A stretch of 40,605 bases of DNA from an uncultured Bacteroidales bacterium (lineage in GTDB: Bacteria > Bacteroidota > Bacteroidia > Bacteroidales > FEN-979): assembly GCA_903929315.1 (NCBI GenBank), contig CAIYUC010000055.1, positions 1 through 40,605 on the forward strand, in the 5' to 3' direction. Of the stretch, positions 16,549 through 25,787 are shown piece after piece (positions within the stretch are counted from its first letter, which is position 1; every line of letters starts with the position of its first letter). The position numbers were made by a program, and so were the translations under genes. The notes beneath the pieces were generated by a model. That model was given only the letters and a program-made list of their open reading frames with translations, ran no database searches and was not told the origin of the DNA.

Positions 16549-16633
16549 TACCCGGGGCGGGAATTGAACCCGCACGCCCTCTACAGGCACAGGATTTTAA
16601 GTCCTGCGTGTCTACCAGTTCCACCACCCGGGC
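16549..16633 (-). tRNA. tRNA-Leu (UAA)
   Basis: 85-nt cloverleaf on the minus strand starting GCCCGGGTGGTGGAACTGG. Anticodon stem CAGGA/TCCTG encloses loop CTTAAAA, so the anticodon is UAA. The long variable arm and T-arm GGGTTCAATTCCC suit leucine. Acceptor pairs GCCCGGG with CCCGGGT, discriminator A. CCA is not encoded. Confidence 0.95.
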
Positions 16634-16639
16634 AGCTAA

Positions 16640-16733
16640 GTGTGAGTGTGGGTGTGATTGAAGTGTGAGTGTGACGGAAATATAATTCGTTTATGCCACT
16701 CCCCTTCGCCCCTCCCCCATGAGGGGGAGGGGC
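16640..16733. repeat. GTGTGAG microsatellite and GC-rich hairpin between the tRNAs
   Basis: 16640-16675 is a GTGTGAGTGTGGGTGT-type microsatellite; sixteen bases of it recur exactly at 34576-34591. 16708-16718 (GCCCCTCCCCC) and 16723-16733 (GGGGGAGGGGC) form a perfect 11-bp stem with loop ATGA, REP-like. Confidence 0.7.
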
Positions 16734-16785
16734 CGGGGGTGGGGGCGTATGAAAAAAAACCCTCTCTGGAGGGCTTGTGCTGCTG

Positions 16786-16858
16786 AGCGAAAGACGGGAT
16801 TCGGACCCGCGACCCTAACCTTGGCAAGGTTATGCTCTACCAGCTGAGCTACTTTCGC
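16786..16858 (-). tRNA. tRNA-Gly (GCC)
   Basis: 73-nt cloverleaf on the minus strand: acceptor GCGAAAG/CTTTCGC, D-arm AGCTCAGCTGGTAGAGC, anticodon stem TAACC/GGTTA with loop TTGCCAA (anticodon GCC), T-arm GCGGGTCCGAATCCCGT, discriminator T. CCA is not encoded. First of the two-tRNA unit. Confidence 0.96.
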
Positions 16859-16875
16859 GTACTGATTTGGGAGTG

Positions 16876-16908
16876 CAAATTTATAAAATTTTAGACGATC
16901 AAAACAAA
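16876..16908 (-). promoter_or_regulatory. Promoter of the tRNA-Gly/tRNA-Leu unit
   Basis: On the minus strand TTTG (16905-16908), 21 bp, TAAATTTG (16876-16883): a good -33/-7 pair. It abuts the mutS stop codon at 16909, so the tRNAs are started independently of mutS. Confidence 0.6.
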
Positions 16909-19590
16909 TTATTTCCCGAGGATTTTTTTTATTTCGTTCAGCTTCATCAGAGCTTCTACCGGCGTCAATGTATTTATGTCGGTATTTAGAATATCTTCCT
17001 TGATCTGCTGCAGCAAAGGATCATCCAACTGGATAAAGCTTAGCTGTAATTTATCGCTTATACCGGATGCCGGATGCCTCCTGCCTGATTTTTTCTGTTT
17101 TGATCCGGTACCCGGCATCTGATTCCCGGGATTCTGCATTTTTCCCAGTTCTTCTGCATTATGTGATTCTTCGAGTTGACGGAGCAGTTCATTTGCCCTT
17201 TCAATGACTGATGCCGGCATCCCGGCCATTTTGGCAACATGGATACCGAAACTATGTTCACTTCCGCCGGGAACAAGCTTCCGCAGGAAAATCACACGGT
17301 TATTGATCTCCTTTACCGTGATATGTTGATTTTTAATCCGGGGAAACAGATCGGTCATTTCATTCAACTCATGATAATGCGTCGCAAACAAGACCTTCGC
17401 CCTGAACAATGGATGCTCATGTATGAATTCCGCAATTGCCCATGCTATGGAGATACCATCATACGTGCTTGTCCCGCGTCCTATTTCATCCAGCAACAGT
17501 AAACTGCGGTTGGAGATATTATTCAGAATGCTGGCTGTCTCATTCATCTCAACCATGAACGTCGACTCACCGGATGAGATATTATCAGAAGCGCCTACCC
17601 TGGTAAAAATTTTATCTGTGATCCCCAGCACGGCTGATTCCGCAGGAACGAAACATCCCATCTGGGCAATCAGGACGATCATTGCCGTTTGCCGCAGCAA
17701 AGCCGATTTACCCGACATGTTCGGACCTGTAATAATGATGATCTGTTGGTTGGTGTCATCGAGCATTATATCGTTTGGGATATACTGTTCACCTGGCTTC
17801 ATCTGTTGTTCAATGACGGGATGGCGTCCTCCTTTAATATCTAAGGTGTAAGAATCATTGAGAACCGGCCTGACAAAATGTTGTTTACGGGTTATCAGGG
17901 CAAAGGTGATCAAAACGTCCAGGCGTGCGATCATGGTGGCATCCAGTTGTATAGGTCCGATAAAATCAGCGAGGAATAATAGTAGGTCGTTAAATAATTT
18001 TAATTCGATTTCAAGGATTTTCTCCTCCGCTCCTAATATTTTTTCTTCATAGATCTTTAGTTCTTCGGTAATATAGCGTTCGGAATTCACCAAAGTTTGC
18101 TTACGATCCCAATCTGGCGGTACTTTGTCTTTATGAACATTGGTAACTTCAAGGTAATAACCAAAGACATTGGTATACCCTATTTTTAAGGAAGAAATGC
18201 CTGTTCGTGCAATTTCCCTTTGCTGTATCTGAACCAGATAATCCTTCCCGGAAAATGCCAGTTGGCGTAGTTCATCCAGTTCAGCATGCACCCCTTTTTT
18301 AATGATATTCCCTTTACTTGCCAAGGCAGGTGGATCGGGATTCATTTCATTTTCAATCCGTTCTCTCACGAGATGGCACGAATTCAATTGATCGCCGATG
18401 ATCTTCAATCCGCTGCTGGAAGAATTTTCACAGGTATGTTTAATTACCTCAATTGCATCCAGGGCTCTTGTTAAATGGTTGATCTCTCTCGGACTTACCT
18501 TTCCAACGGATACTTTTGAGATCAACCGCTCGATATCCCCGATACGCTGTATCTGCTGCCGGATCCCCTCCAGTAACTCCTGATTTTGTAAAAAATATTC
18601 CACCATATCGAGCCGCTCTTCGATAGGCTGCCGGTTCTTTAATGGTAAAATGATCCATCGTTTCAGAAGCCTTGATCCCATAGGAGATACAGTCTGATCC
18701 ATGACACTCAGCAAAGTGGCGGCATTTTCGTTCGGAGAATTTAAAAGCTCAAGGTTCCGTATGGTAAACCGGTCCAGCCAGACATAATGGTCTTCCTCAA
18801 TTCGCGTAATTTTTGATATATGTTGGATTTTATCATGCTGGGTTTCGGCAAGATAATGAATAGCAGCTCCTGCAGCAATAATGGCATACTCCAGGTCGTC
18901 AACACCAAATCCTTTGAGTGAAGTGGTCCCAAATTGCTTTAAAAGGATATCCCTTGCGAAATCCTGCGTAAATACCCAATCATCAAAGGTGTTGATGTAA
19001 AATTTTTGCCCGAAAAGTTCACAGAATCTTGATCGTTTATTTTTCTGAACAATGATTTCGCTTGGATGAAAACTCTGGATCAGCTTGTCAATATATTCAA
19101 GAGAGCCTTGAGCGATATAAAATTCCCCTGTTGAAACATCTAAAAAAGACAATCCTGATGTCTTTGTTTCAAGATGTATGCTCGCAAGGAAGTTATTTGA
19201 CTTTTGATCAAGGATTTTATCATTGTAAGAAACACCGGGGGTTACAAGCTCGGTAATGCCTCTTTTGACAATGGTCTTGGCAAGTTTAGGGTCTTCCAAC
19301 TGGTCACAGATTGCTACCCTTAAACCCGATTTTACAAGTTTTGGTAAATAAGTATCGAGAGAATGGTGGGGAAATCCTGCCAGTTCAATATAAGTGCCTA
19401 CTCCGTTAGCCCTGCGGGTAAGCACGATGCTAAGGATATTGGAAACTTTAATCGCATCTTCCCCGAAGGTTTCATAGAAATCCCCCACCCTGAAAAGTAA
19501 TAATGCATCAGGATATTTCACCTTGATTGCATTGTATTGCTTCATTAAAGGTGTCTCAGCAATAGTTGATTTTGGTTCTTTGCCCATCAT
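16909..19590 (-). CDS. mutS: DNA mismatch repair protein MutS
   Basis: Recognises mispaired bases and small loops and starts mismatch repair. 893 residues, complete. Domain I has the mismatch-contacting Phe-x-Glu in GDFYE (F38, E40). The connector, core and clamp regions follow. The ATPase has Walker A GPNMSGKS (about 622-629), the SSGESTF signature, Walker [13 protein letters not shown] (about 695-705) and the switch His in FATHYHEL. The C-terminal helix-u-turn-helix region after about 800 is joined by a low-complexity linker (about 817-842, [13 protein letters not shown]...RRHPASGIS) encoded by degenerate 7-bp repeats. ATG 19590, with ATG 19587 as an equal alternative. Confidence 0.97.
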   Translation of the reverse strand: MMGKEPKSTIAETPLMKQYNAIKVKYPDALLLFRVGDFYETFGEDAIKVSNILSIVLTRRANGVGTYIELAGFPHHSLDTYLPKLVKSGLRVAICDQLEDPKLAKTIVKRGITELVTPGVSYNDKILDQKSNNFLASIHLETKTSGLSFLDVSTGEFYIAQGSLEYIDKLIQSFHPSEIIVQKNKRSRFCELFGQKFYINTFDDWVFTQDFARDILLKQFGTTSLKGFGVDDLEYAIIAAGAAIHYLAETQHDKIQHISKITRIEEDHYVWLDRFTIRNLELLNSPNENAATLLSVMDQTVSPMGSRLLKRWIILPLKNRQPIEERLDMVEYFLQNQELLEGIRQQIQRIGDIERLISKVSVGKVSPREINHLTRALDAIEVIKHTCENSSSSGLKIIGDQLNSCHLVRERIENEMNPDPPALASKGNIIKKGVHAELDELRQLAFSGKDYLVQIQQREIARTGISSLKIGYTNVFGYYLEVTNVHKDKVPPDWDRKQTLVNSERYITEELKIYEEKILGAEEKILEIELKLFNDLLLFLADFIGPIQLDATMIARLDVLITFALITRKQHFVRPVLNDSYTLDIKGGRHPVIEQQMKPGEQYIPNDIMLDDTNQQIIIITGPNMSGKSALLRQTAMIVLIAQMGCFVPAESAVLGITDKIFTRVGASDNISSGESTFMVEMNETASILNNISNRSLLLLDEIGRGTSTYDGISIAWAIAEFIHEHPLFRAKVLFATHYHELNEMTDLFPRIKNQHITVKEINNRVIFLRKLVPGGSEHSFGIHVAKMAGMPASVIERANELLRQLEESHNAEELGKMQNPGNQMPGTGSKQKKSGRRHPASGISDKLQLSFIQLDDPLLQQIKEDILNTDINTLTPVEALMKLNEIKKILGK
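17063..17139 (-). repeat. Degenerate 7-bp repeats in the mutS linker
   Basis: Plus strand: CCGGATG, CCGGATG, CC (17063-17078), then CCGGTAC, CCGGCAT, CTGATTC, CCGGGAT, TCTGCAT (17105-17139). They code for the MutS linker in frame. Confidence 0.6.
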
Positions 19591-19922
19591 CCCGCAAATG
19601 ACAAATGAAAATAAAAAAAATCAAAAGGCAAAATACAAACATATTAAATTACTAACTTACTATATCTCACTGCAAAAACCTTACCACAAAAGGCGCAGTG
19701 CTTTGGAGAATGTGTGAATGATGTAACTTATTCCTGCAATTATGTAACGGTTCCCGGAATAAAGAGACATACATTTGTTAAAAAAGGAAGCTAAATCCAC
19801 TTTCAAATCGTCGCCGTCGACAAATTTCAGCAAACGAAAAGAAGATAAATCAAGCTTTTTAAAAACTTTTAACAAAAATAACGCAACGCTACTGATTGCA
19901 AATGTAAAAATCTTTTCAGCTA
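19591..19922 (-). promoter_or_regulatory. mutS upstream region with a candidate minus-strand promoter
   Basis: On the minus strand TTTG (19899-19902), 18 bp, TATTTTTG (19873-19880) matches the phylum consensus, though slightly short in spacing. It would give mutS a leader of about 280 nt. A 64-codon minus-strand frame (19681-19875) starts with a TTG overlapping the -7 box. It has no recognisable family, so it is not called as a gene. Confidence 0.4.
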
Positions 19923-20462
19923 ATGCGAAAACTTAAAATGTCCGAACTGAACCGGTTGTCGGTTCAGGAATTCAAATCAGCCCGGAAATTACCTGTGGTC
20001 ATTGTGCTCGATAATATTCGAAGTCAGAACAATATCGGTTCGATCTTCCGCACAGCCGATGCTTTCCGTTGTCAGGCAATTTATTTGTGCGGGATTACCG
20101 CTACACCTCCTCACCGTGAAATACAAAAGACGGCCCTCGGGGCAACAGATTCCGTGAGCTGGAAATATTATACTGACACATTGCAAACAATTCAAGATCT
20201 GAAGATTGCAAACTATAAGATCTATGCTGTTGAACAAACAGATAAAAGCATACCTATCGATGCATTTGATCCGGATATACGTTCAGGAATCGCAGTTATA
20301 TTCGGAAATGAAGTGTCAGGTATTGATGATCAAGTTCTTATGCAAGTGGACGGTTGCATCGAAATTCCCCAATCCGGAACAAAGCATTCTCTTAATATAT
20401 CCATCGCTGCCGGGATTGTTTTATGGGATCTTTATCAGAAGGGCAAGAAATTATTCATATAA
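19923..20462 (+). CDS. TrmH-family (SpoU) RNA 2'-O-ribose methyltransferase
   Basis: 179 residues, a single SpoU/SPOUT knot domain. Motif 1: VVIVLDNIRSQNNIGSIFRTADAF (Asn and Arg of the catalytic N...R). Motif 2: IAVIFGNEVSGID. Motif 3: IEIPQSGTKHSLNISIAAGIVLW, the SAM-binding knot. It methylates a ribose in tRNA or rRNA; which site cannot be told, since TrmH, TrmL and RlmB-like members share these motifs and no N-terminal substrate domain is present. ATG 19923 or ATG 19938 could start it. Monocistronic. Confidence 0.88.
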   Translation: MRKLKMSELNRLSVQEFKSARKLPVVIVLDNIRSQNNIGSIFRTADAFRCQAIYLCGITATPPHREIQKTALGATDSVSWKYYTDTLQTIQDLKIANYKIYAVEQTDKSIPIDAFDPDIRSGIAVIFGNEVSGIDDQVLMQVDGCIEIPQSGTKHSLNISIAAGIVLWDLYQKGKKLFI

Positions 20463-20655
20463 ATGCAACCATTCTGAGAAAGCATCGTAAAATTTTTATT
20501 TATAATAGAATTTATTTTTTATTTTATAAAAGATTTTATAATTTTACAACGTAATGAGGACCATTACTAATTCTAATTAATTGTATTTCAATTAATTACT
20601 TGTATATTTAGGTCTTAATAACCACTTGCAGGTAAAAAAAAATTGATTTTCAGTA

Positions 20656-20685
20656 TTGTTTTTCATCCATTAATTGATATATTTG
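20656..20685 (+). promoter_or_regulatory. Promoter of the barrel/OmpA/TPR gene
   Basis: TTG (20656-20658), 19 bp, TATATTTG (20678-20685): matches the Bacteroidota -33/-7 consensus. ATG is 48 bp downstream. Confidence 0.65.
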
Positions 20686-20732
20686 TAATATCTCTAAACA
20701 AAATTTGTAAATTATAACTAAAATTCAGAAGT

Positions 20733-23318
20733 ATGGAAAAGCTTACTCAAATGTTGTCGAAGGTGTTGATTGTCATTCTAGTATCAGTCATCCCCTTTGT
20801 TTCTTTCTCTCAGACTACCCCTACCAAGCAGGCTGCACAAACCAAACAAGATACAATACACAAGAAAGAACAGCCAAAGGGTAAAAAGAATGGCGCACCT
20901 TCTTATAGTTATTGGTATGTAACAGCTTTTGGCGGACTCAGCCAGTTCAATGGTGATTTGGCCAAAAATCCCTGGATTAATATAGGCAAGAACCTTACGG
21001 GTTATGATTATGGTGTGTTGGTAGGAAAACAGTTTACAAGGGTTATTGGGGTTAGGGCAAGGATTGCGGGAGGAAAGCTCCAGAGCGAAGTAGGACCTCC
21101 ACCTGATCCCGGAAAGTATAACGCTGTAGGTAATTTTATTCATAAGAAATTTGTAGCCTATCCTATAGAAACTGACCTGGATGTGACAGTTAACTGGCTC
21201 AACTGGATCCTTGGTTATAATCCGGAACGTCTGTTCAGCTCTTATTTAATCTTCGGTGCCGGTGCAGATCAGACACTTGGTCATAGAACGGACCTGTTGA
21301 CCACACTGGATGACGCCTGGTTAGGTGAAAAAGGCAAGAATAACTCAGGAAACACCTCCGGTATCGGAGGCAGGAACCTGGAATTTAAAGCCATGGCAGG
21401 AATCGGATTTGATTTTAATATTGACAAGCATTGGTCCATTAACCCGGAGATCCTATGGAGATACCGCGATGGCGATTGTCTTGATATGACCGTGGGCGGA
21501 GTAATGCAGGTTAAAAATGATATGTATAGTTCTGTAAATTTAGGTCTGACCTATAAATTTGCTTATAGCGGCGGGAACATCAAAGACATGGAAAAGAGAT
21601 ATAGCCTGGTTAAATATGTAGTCACCCCGCCGGTTCTTTCTGAAAAATGTGATTCCGTTATAGTTACGATTAAAGGCACATTCCCCCCAAAATATTTTGG
21701 CCAGAGAGTGGGCATGTATTTTCAACCCGAGATGCAATACCAGGGCGGATCGATGGCTCTGAAACCTATGAACATCATGGGCGAAAAAGTGACCGGTGAC
21801 GGAACAATGATAAAATATAAAGAAGGGGGTTCTTTTACCTATACAACAGTATTCCCTTACAAACCCGAACTGAACACTTCTGAACTCGTCGTTGCTCCTG
21901 TAATTTATGAAGCAAAGGACAAAAAGATCATGAAAAAAGAGGACATCAATAATGCCAAGCATATTCAGCTTCCTTCCAGGGATCTTGCACCGGGTGTAAT
22001 TTATACCCCGACCAGGATCATACCGGATATGGCTCCATTGATTGCTGAACATGGTTATCAGAAAGAAGTCCTTCAATCCAAAACCGGTATCCTCTATTTC
22101 AAAGTGAATGTTTTTAAACTTGATCTTAAGTTCGGCATTAACAAAACACCGGATGCCAAAGCACAACGGGATGCTCTTGATGCTTACATCCAGCAGGGCT
22201 GGAAGATCAAGGATCTGACAATTAATGGCTGGGCGTCGCCCGAAGGGGAAGAAACATTCAATGTCGGTCTTTCTGAAAACCGTTCAAAGACCGGTAATTC
22301 ATACATGATCGATCAGTTCCAAAGTTGGGTGAAAGCAAAAGAAAAAGGTAATAAAGATAAAAAAGCGGTCAAAGCAATGGTCGAAGCAGCCGGCAAAGAT
22401 GTCAATTTCGTTATTGATCACCATGGCCCCGATTGGAATGGTTTCATAAAAGAAATCCAGGTCAGCTCCATTAAGGATAAAGATAAGATCCTGAATGTAA
22501 TTAATTCTGCCGGGGATAACAAAAAGAAAGAACAGGAAGTTCGTAATATGATTCTTATTTATCCCGAACTTGAAGAACATCTGCTTCCTCCGCTGCGTAG
22601 AGCTGAAATTACTGCTAATCTCTATGAACCGAGGAAAACGGATGATGAACTTAGTAAACTCGCAATATCTAACCCTGATCAGTTGAAAGTTGAAGAGCTC
22701 CTTTATGCAGGAACCTTAACGACTGACAACGATACCAAGGTCAAAATATATGATAATGCAGCAAAAGTTTACCCGGAAAATTGGAAAGCGCTGAATAATG
22801 CAGCCTATGCAAATATTATAAAAGGCAATAATGACAAAGCCGGGAATTATTTGCAGAAAGCCGCCACCCTGGCACCTAACACTGGGATCATTGAAAATAA
22901 TATCGGCGTAGTTGCTGCCAAAAACGGAGATTATAAAAAAGCAGAAGCTCAGTTTAAAAAAGCCCAACAGCTTGGTGAAAATGAAAACTACAACATTGGT
23001 GTGCTCATGATACCCAAATGTGATTATCAGAAAGCTCTGACTATGGTCTCAAGTGCAAAATGTTCATATAATCTTGGATTAGCTCAGTTAGTTTCCGGAA
23101 ACACAAGTGGAGCAATATCTACCCTGGACTGTGCACCTCCGACACCTCAAACATTTTACTTGTTGGCAATCTGCGGTGCCCGTTCAAATAACACAAAAAT
23201 GCTCTATGATAACCTGTTGAAAGCCGTTGCTGATCCTAAACTGAAGGAACAAGCCAAAGGTGACAGGGAATTCTACAGCTATATGAATACGCAGGATTTC
23301 AAAAACATCGTGAAATAA
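20733..23318 (+). CDS. Outer-membrane barrel - OmpA-like - TPR protein
   Basis: 861 residues, exported (signal peptide 1-27 ending FSQ). About 50-280: alternating strands with SYWYVTAFGGLSQFNGDLA at the start and SSVNLGLTYKFAYSGG at the end, an outer-membrane beta-barrel. About 290-450: beta-rich domain. About 455-530: OmpA-like segment, with INGWASPEGEETFNVGLSENRSKTGNSYM recalling the peptidoglycan-binding motif. About 650-770: TPR-like repeats (WKALNNAAYANIIKGNNDKAGNYLQKAA, NNIGVVAAKNGDYKKAEAQFKKA). It likely anchors the outer membrane and holds partners in the periplasm; the family is known in this phylum but its role is not. Own promoter and terminator. Confidence 0.75.
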   Translation: MEKLTQMLSKVLIVILVSVIPFVSFSQTTPTKQAAQTKQDTIHKKEQPKGKKNGAPSYSYWYVTAFGGLSQFNGDLAKNPWINIGKNLTGYDYGVLVGKQFTRVIGVRARIAGGKLQSEVGPPPDPGKYNAVGNFIHKKFVAYPIETDLDVTVNWLNWILGYNPERLFSSYLIFGAGADQTLGHRTDLLTTLDDAWLGEKGKNNSGNTSGIGGRNLEFKAMAGIGFDFNIDKHWSINPEILWRYRDGDCLDMTVGGVMQVKNDMYSSVNLGLTYKFAYSGGNIKDMEKRYSLVKYVVTPPVLSEKCDSVIVTIKGTFPPKYFGQRVGMYFQPEMQYQGGSMALKPMNIMGEKVTGDGTMIKYKEGGSFTYTTVFPYKPELNTSELVVAPVIYEAKDKKIMKKEDINNAKHIQLPSRDLAPGVIYTPTRIIPDMAPLIAEHGYQKEVLQSKTGILYFKVNVFKLDLKFGINKTPDAKAQRDALDAYIQQGWKIKDLTINGWASPEGEETFNVGLSENRSKTGNSYMIDQFQSWVKAKEKGNKDKKAVKAMVEAAGKDVNFVIDHHGPDWNGFIKEIQVSSIKDKDKILNVINSAGDNKKKEQEVRNMILIYPELEEHLLPPLRRAEITANLYEPRKTDDELSKLAISNPDQLKVEELLYAGTLTTDNDTKVKIYDNAAKVYPENWKALNNAAYANIIKGNNDKAGNYLQKAATLAPNTGIIENNIGVVAAKNGDYKKAEAQFKKAQQLGENENYNIGVLMIPKCDYQKALTMVSSAKCSYNLGLAQLVSGNTSGAISTLDCAPPTPQTFYLLAICGARSNNTKMLYDNLLKAVADPKLKEQAKGDREFYSYMNTQDFKNIVK

Positions 23319-23336
23319 TCCAATCCTGATATTGAC

Positions 23337-23371
23337 AAAAAAGGCCGTGGCAGATTGCTTCGGCCTTTTTT
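23337..23371. terminator. Bidirectional terminator between the TPR protein gene and folK
   Basis: AAAAAAGGCCG (23337-23347) pairs with CGGCCTTTTTT (23361-23371), loop of 13. A- and T-runs at both ends let it serve both convergent genes. Confidence 0.85.
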
Positions 23372-23373
23372 GT

Positions 23374-23874
23374 TTAGATTTTGAATTTTAATATTGTAAC
23401 TTGTTTTTGATCATTACATTCCTTCAACAGGCAATCAACTGATTTTTGTAAGACCGGATGGATATAACTTCCTGCAATCTCAGCTAAAGGAATTAAAACG
23501 AAATTCCGATCCGGCAATAAAGGATGTGGAATTTTTAGGTTTTGTAAATCAATTACCTTGTCGGAATATAACAAGATATCGATGTCCATTGTTCTCGCTT
23601 TATAACCCTTACCACTTCTTTTTCTTCCAAGTTCATTTTCAATTTCTCTTATTGTATCCAGTACTTCCAGCGGAGACAAAAGAGTTTTAACCCAGATTAC
23701 CTGGTTGAGAAAAAAGTGATCATCCATAAAACCCCAAGGCTCACTCATATAAATAGATGATTTCGAGAAAACCTTCCCGATCTTTTTCGTGATCATTCCA
23801 ACGGCTGTCTCCAGGTATCCAATCCTGTCTCCACGATTACTTCCCAATCCCAGGTATACAATCTCGTACTCCAT
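23374..23874 (-). CDS. folK: 2-amino-4-hydroxy-6-hydroxymethyldihydropteridine diphosphokinase
   Basis: Transfers pyrophosphate from ATP to hydroxymethyldihydropterin in folate synthesis. 166 residues, normal size. YLGLGSNRGDR at the N terminus, SKSSIYMSEPWGF, FLNQV, then the ATP/Mg motif RTMDIDILLY and HPLLPDRNFVLIPLAEI. ATG at 23874. A -7 box TAACTTTG lies on the minus strand at 23891-23898, 16 bp upstream. Divergent from sppA. No other folate gene is here. Confidence 0.95.
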   Translation of the reverse strand: MEYEIVYLGLGSNRGDRIGYLETAVGMITKKIGKVFSKSSIYMSEPWGFMDDHFFLNQVIWVKTLLSPLEVLDTIREIENELGRKRSGKGYKARTMDIDILLYSDKVIDLQNLKIPHPLLPDRNFVLIPLAEIAGSYIHPVLQKSVDCLLKECNDQKQVTILKFKI

Positions 23875-23890
23875 ACCTCTTAAAAAATGA

Positions 23891-23928
23891 CAAAGTTAAA
23901 GTCTGAATCCATATATTGCTTAATTTTG
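23891..23928. promoter_or_regulatory. Divergent -7 boxes for folK and sppA
   Basis: Minus strand TAACTTTG at 23891-23898 for folK; plus strand TAATTTTG at 23921-23928 for sppA. Both fit TAnnTTTG and lie 16 and 25 bp from their start codons. No -33 box is clear. Confidence 0.55.
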
Positions 23929-23953
23929 TTCTATAATCTAAAAGTCAATTCCC

Positions 23954-25708
23954 ATGAAAGATTTCTTTAAATTCATGTTTGCTTCAATGTTAGGAACCTT
24001 CCTGATCATTGTCGCTCTTTTTTTTATGTTGATCGGATTTGTGATCGTAATAATTTCACTGTCTTCCACTGAAGAGGTGAATATTTCCAAAAATACTATA
24101 TTACAGATAAGTCTGGACCAGCCAATTTTCGACAGGACACCAAAATTTCCCTTTTTCATGGAAGTAGGGAAAAAAATTGGTTTGTATGACATCCTGAAAA
24201 ATATTAAGAAAGCGAAGTCAGATGATAATATCAAAGGTATCTATCTTGATATAAGTTATATTCCTACCGGTCTTGCCATGATTGACGAGATCCGTAATGC
24301 ACTGCTGGATTTTAAATCGTCAGGAAAACCTGTAATAAGTTATAGTGAATACTATACTCAAGGGGCTTATTACCTGGCTTCGGTTTCCGATAAGATCTAT
24401 CTTCATCCGGAAGGAATGATATTATTCAAAGGTATTAATGCAGATATGCTTTTCCTGAAAGGCACTTTGGATAAACTCGATATAAAGATGCAGGTGATAC
24501 GGCATGGAAAGTTCAAAGCAGCAAGTGAACCCCTTTTCCTGGATAAAATGAGTGCGGAAAATCGCGAACAGGTTACCGGATTGATTACTAATTCCTGGAA
24601 CACAATCCTTAAGGGTATCTCAATTGCCCGTAATATTTCAACGGAAAGATTAAACAATATCGCAGATAGTCTTACAGCCCAGACACCGGAAGAGGCACTT
24701 AAAAATAAGCTTGTGGATCAACTTGCATATAAAGATGAATTCATGAAAGATATGAAACACTTGCTTAATCTGCCGGAGAAAAAGGAGATGAGTGTCATAG
24801 CTATCGATAAATATATGTATGCAATTGAAAAAAATAAAAAAAGGACCCTTGAAAAAAACAGGATTGCAATCATATATGCCTGGGGTGATATTGTCGGGGG
24901 TAATGGAAATGAGCAATCCATTGGGTCCGAAAAATTATCCAAAGCAATCCGTAAAGCCAGGGAAGACAGCAAGATCAAAGCAATTGTTTTACGGGTAAGC
25001 TCTCCAGGGGGCGATGCACTGGCATCAGATGTGATATGGAGGGAAGTCATGCTGGCCGCTAAAGCAAAACCTGTCGTGGCTTCCTTTGGGAATGTCGCTG
25101 CGTCAGGAGGATATTATATTGCTTGTCCTGCCACCAGAATCATTGCAGATCCGACAACCATTACCGGCTCCATCGGTGTATTCGCAATAGTGCCTGATTT
25201 CAAAGGATTCTTCAACAATAAGCTTGGGATTACTTTTGACAATGCGAAGACGAATGCCAACTCCGATTATATTCCTGTCACGAGCCCTCTTTCTCCCTAT
25301 CAGACCCTGATGTTGCAAAGTTCAGTGGAAAAGATCTATTCTTCCTTTATCTCCAAAGTCGCAGAAGGACGGCATCTTACCATAGCAAAAGTGGACAGTA
25401 TCGGCCAGGGGCGTGTCTGGAGCGCAATCGATGCCAGGAAAATAGGGTTGATCGATGATTTTGGTGGAATTGATAAAGCCATTGAAGTTGCAGCAAAATT
25501 GGCAAATATCACGGATTACCGTTTGATTGCCTTACCCGAGCAGAAAGATCCATTGGAAGATATGTTCGACCGGTTGACGGGTAATAACACTTCCTCGATC
25601 CTTGAGAAAGAATTGGGTGAAAACTACAAATACTTCAAGTATATAAAGGAAATCCAGGAAATGAAAGGCGTTCAGGCCAGAATGCCGTTTGAGATAATTC
25701 TAAATTAA
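23954..25708 (+). CDS. sppA: Signal peptide peptidase SppA, 67K type
   Basis: Membrane-bound serine protease degrading cleaved signal peptides. 584 residues: one N-terminal membrane helix (about 8-38), then two tandem S49 domains. The N-terminal half gives the catalytic Lys in VIRHGKFKAASEP (near 185). The C-terminal half gives the Ser in NVAASGGYYIACPA (near 384) after VLRVSSPGGDALASD. This split Lys/Ser layout is that of E. coli SppA. Divergent from folK, convergent with the DHOD-like gene. Confidence 0.94.
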   Translation: MKDFFKFMFASMLGTFLIIVALFFMLIGFVIVIISLSSTEEVNISKNTILQISLDQPIFDRTPKFPFFMEVGKKIGLYDILKNIKKAKSDDNIKGIYLDISYIPTGLAMIDEIRNALLDFKSSGKPVISYSEYYTQGAYYLASVSDKIYLHPEGMILFKGINADMLFLKGTLDKLDIKMQVIRHGKFKAASEPLFLDKMSAENREQVTGLITNSWNTILKGISIARNISTERLNNIADSLTAQTPEEALKNKLVDQLAYKDEFMKDMKHLLNLPEKKEMSVIAIDKYMYAIEKNKKRTLEKNRIAIIYAWGDIVGGNGNEQSIGSEKLSKAIRKAREDSKIKAIVLRVSSPGGDALASDVIWREVMLAAKAKPVVASFGNVAASGGYYIACPATRIIADPTTITGSIGVFAIVPDFKGFFNNKLGITFDNAKTNANSDYIPVTSPLSPYQTLMLQSSVEKIYSSFISKVAEGRHLTIAKVDSIGQGRVWSAIDARKIGLIDDFGGIDKAIEVAAKLANITDYRLIALPEQKDPLEDMFDRLTGNNTSSILEKELGENYKYFKYIKEIQEMKGVQARMPFEIILN

Positions 25709-25710
25709 AA

Positions 25711-25787
25711 ATTCAGAATGCAGGAATTCAGAATTGTCACGGCTGTCCCGATTGTCACAATTGTCACGAGTAACCGTAATCCGTAAT
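25711..25787. repeat. 9-bp and 7-bp repeats between sppA and the DHOD-like gene
   Basis: 25733-25768: nonamers ATTGTCACG, GCTGTCCCG, ATTGTCACA, ATTGTCACG. 25774-25787: CCGTAAT twice. 25711-25731: a loose ATTCAG-word repeat. They fill almost the whole gap; no terminator is seen. Confidence 0.7.

Noticed and set aside
16640-16733. Intrinsic terminator between tRNA genes
   Set aside because: The GC-rich hairpin has no T-run on either strand.
19681-19875. 64-codon minus-strand frame upstream of mutS
   Set aside because: TTG start lies inside a -7 box; no family; better seen as mutS leader.
21540-22166. 208-codon minus-strand frame inside the barrel/OmpA/TPR gene
   Set aside because: Antisense shadow of a well-supported gene; no promoter and no recognisable domain.
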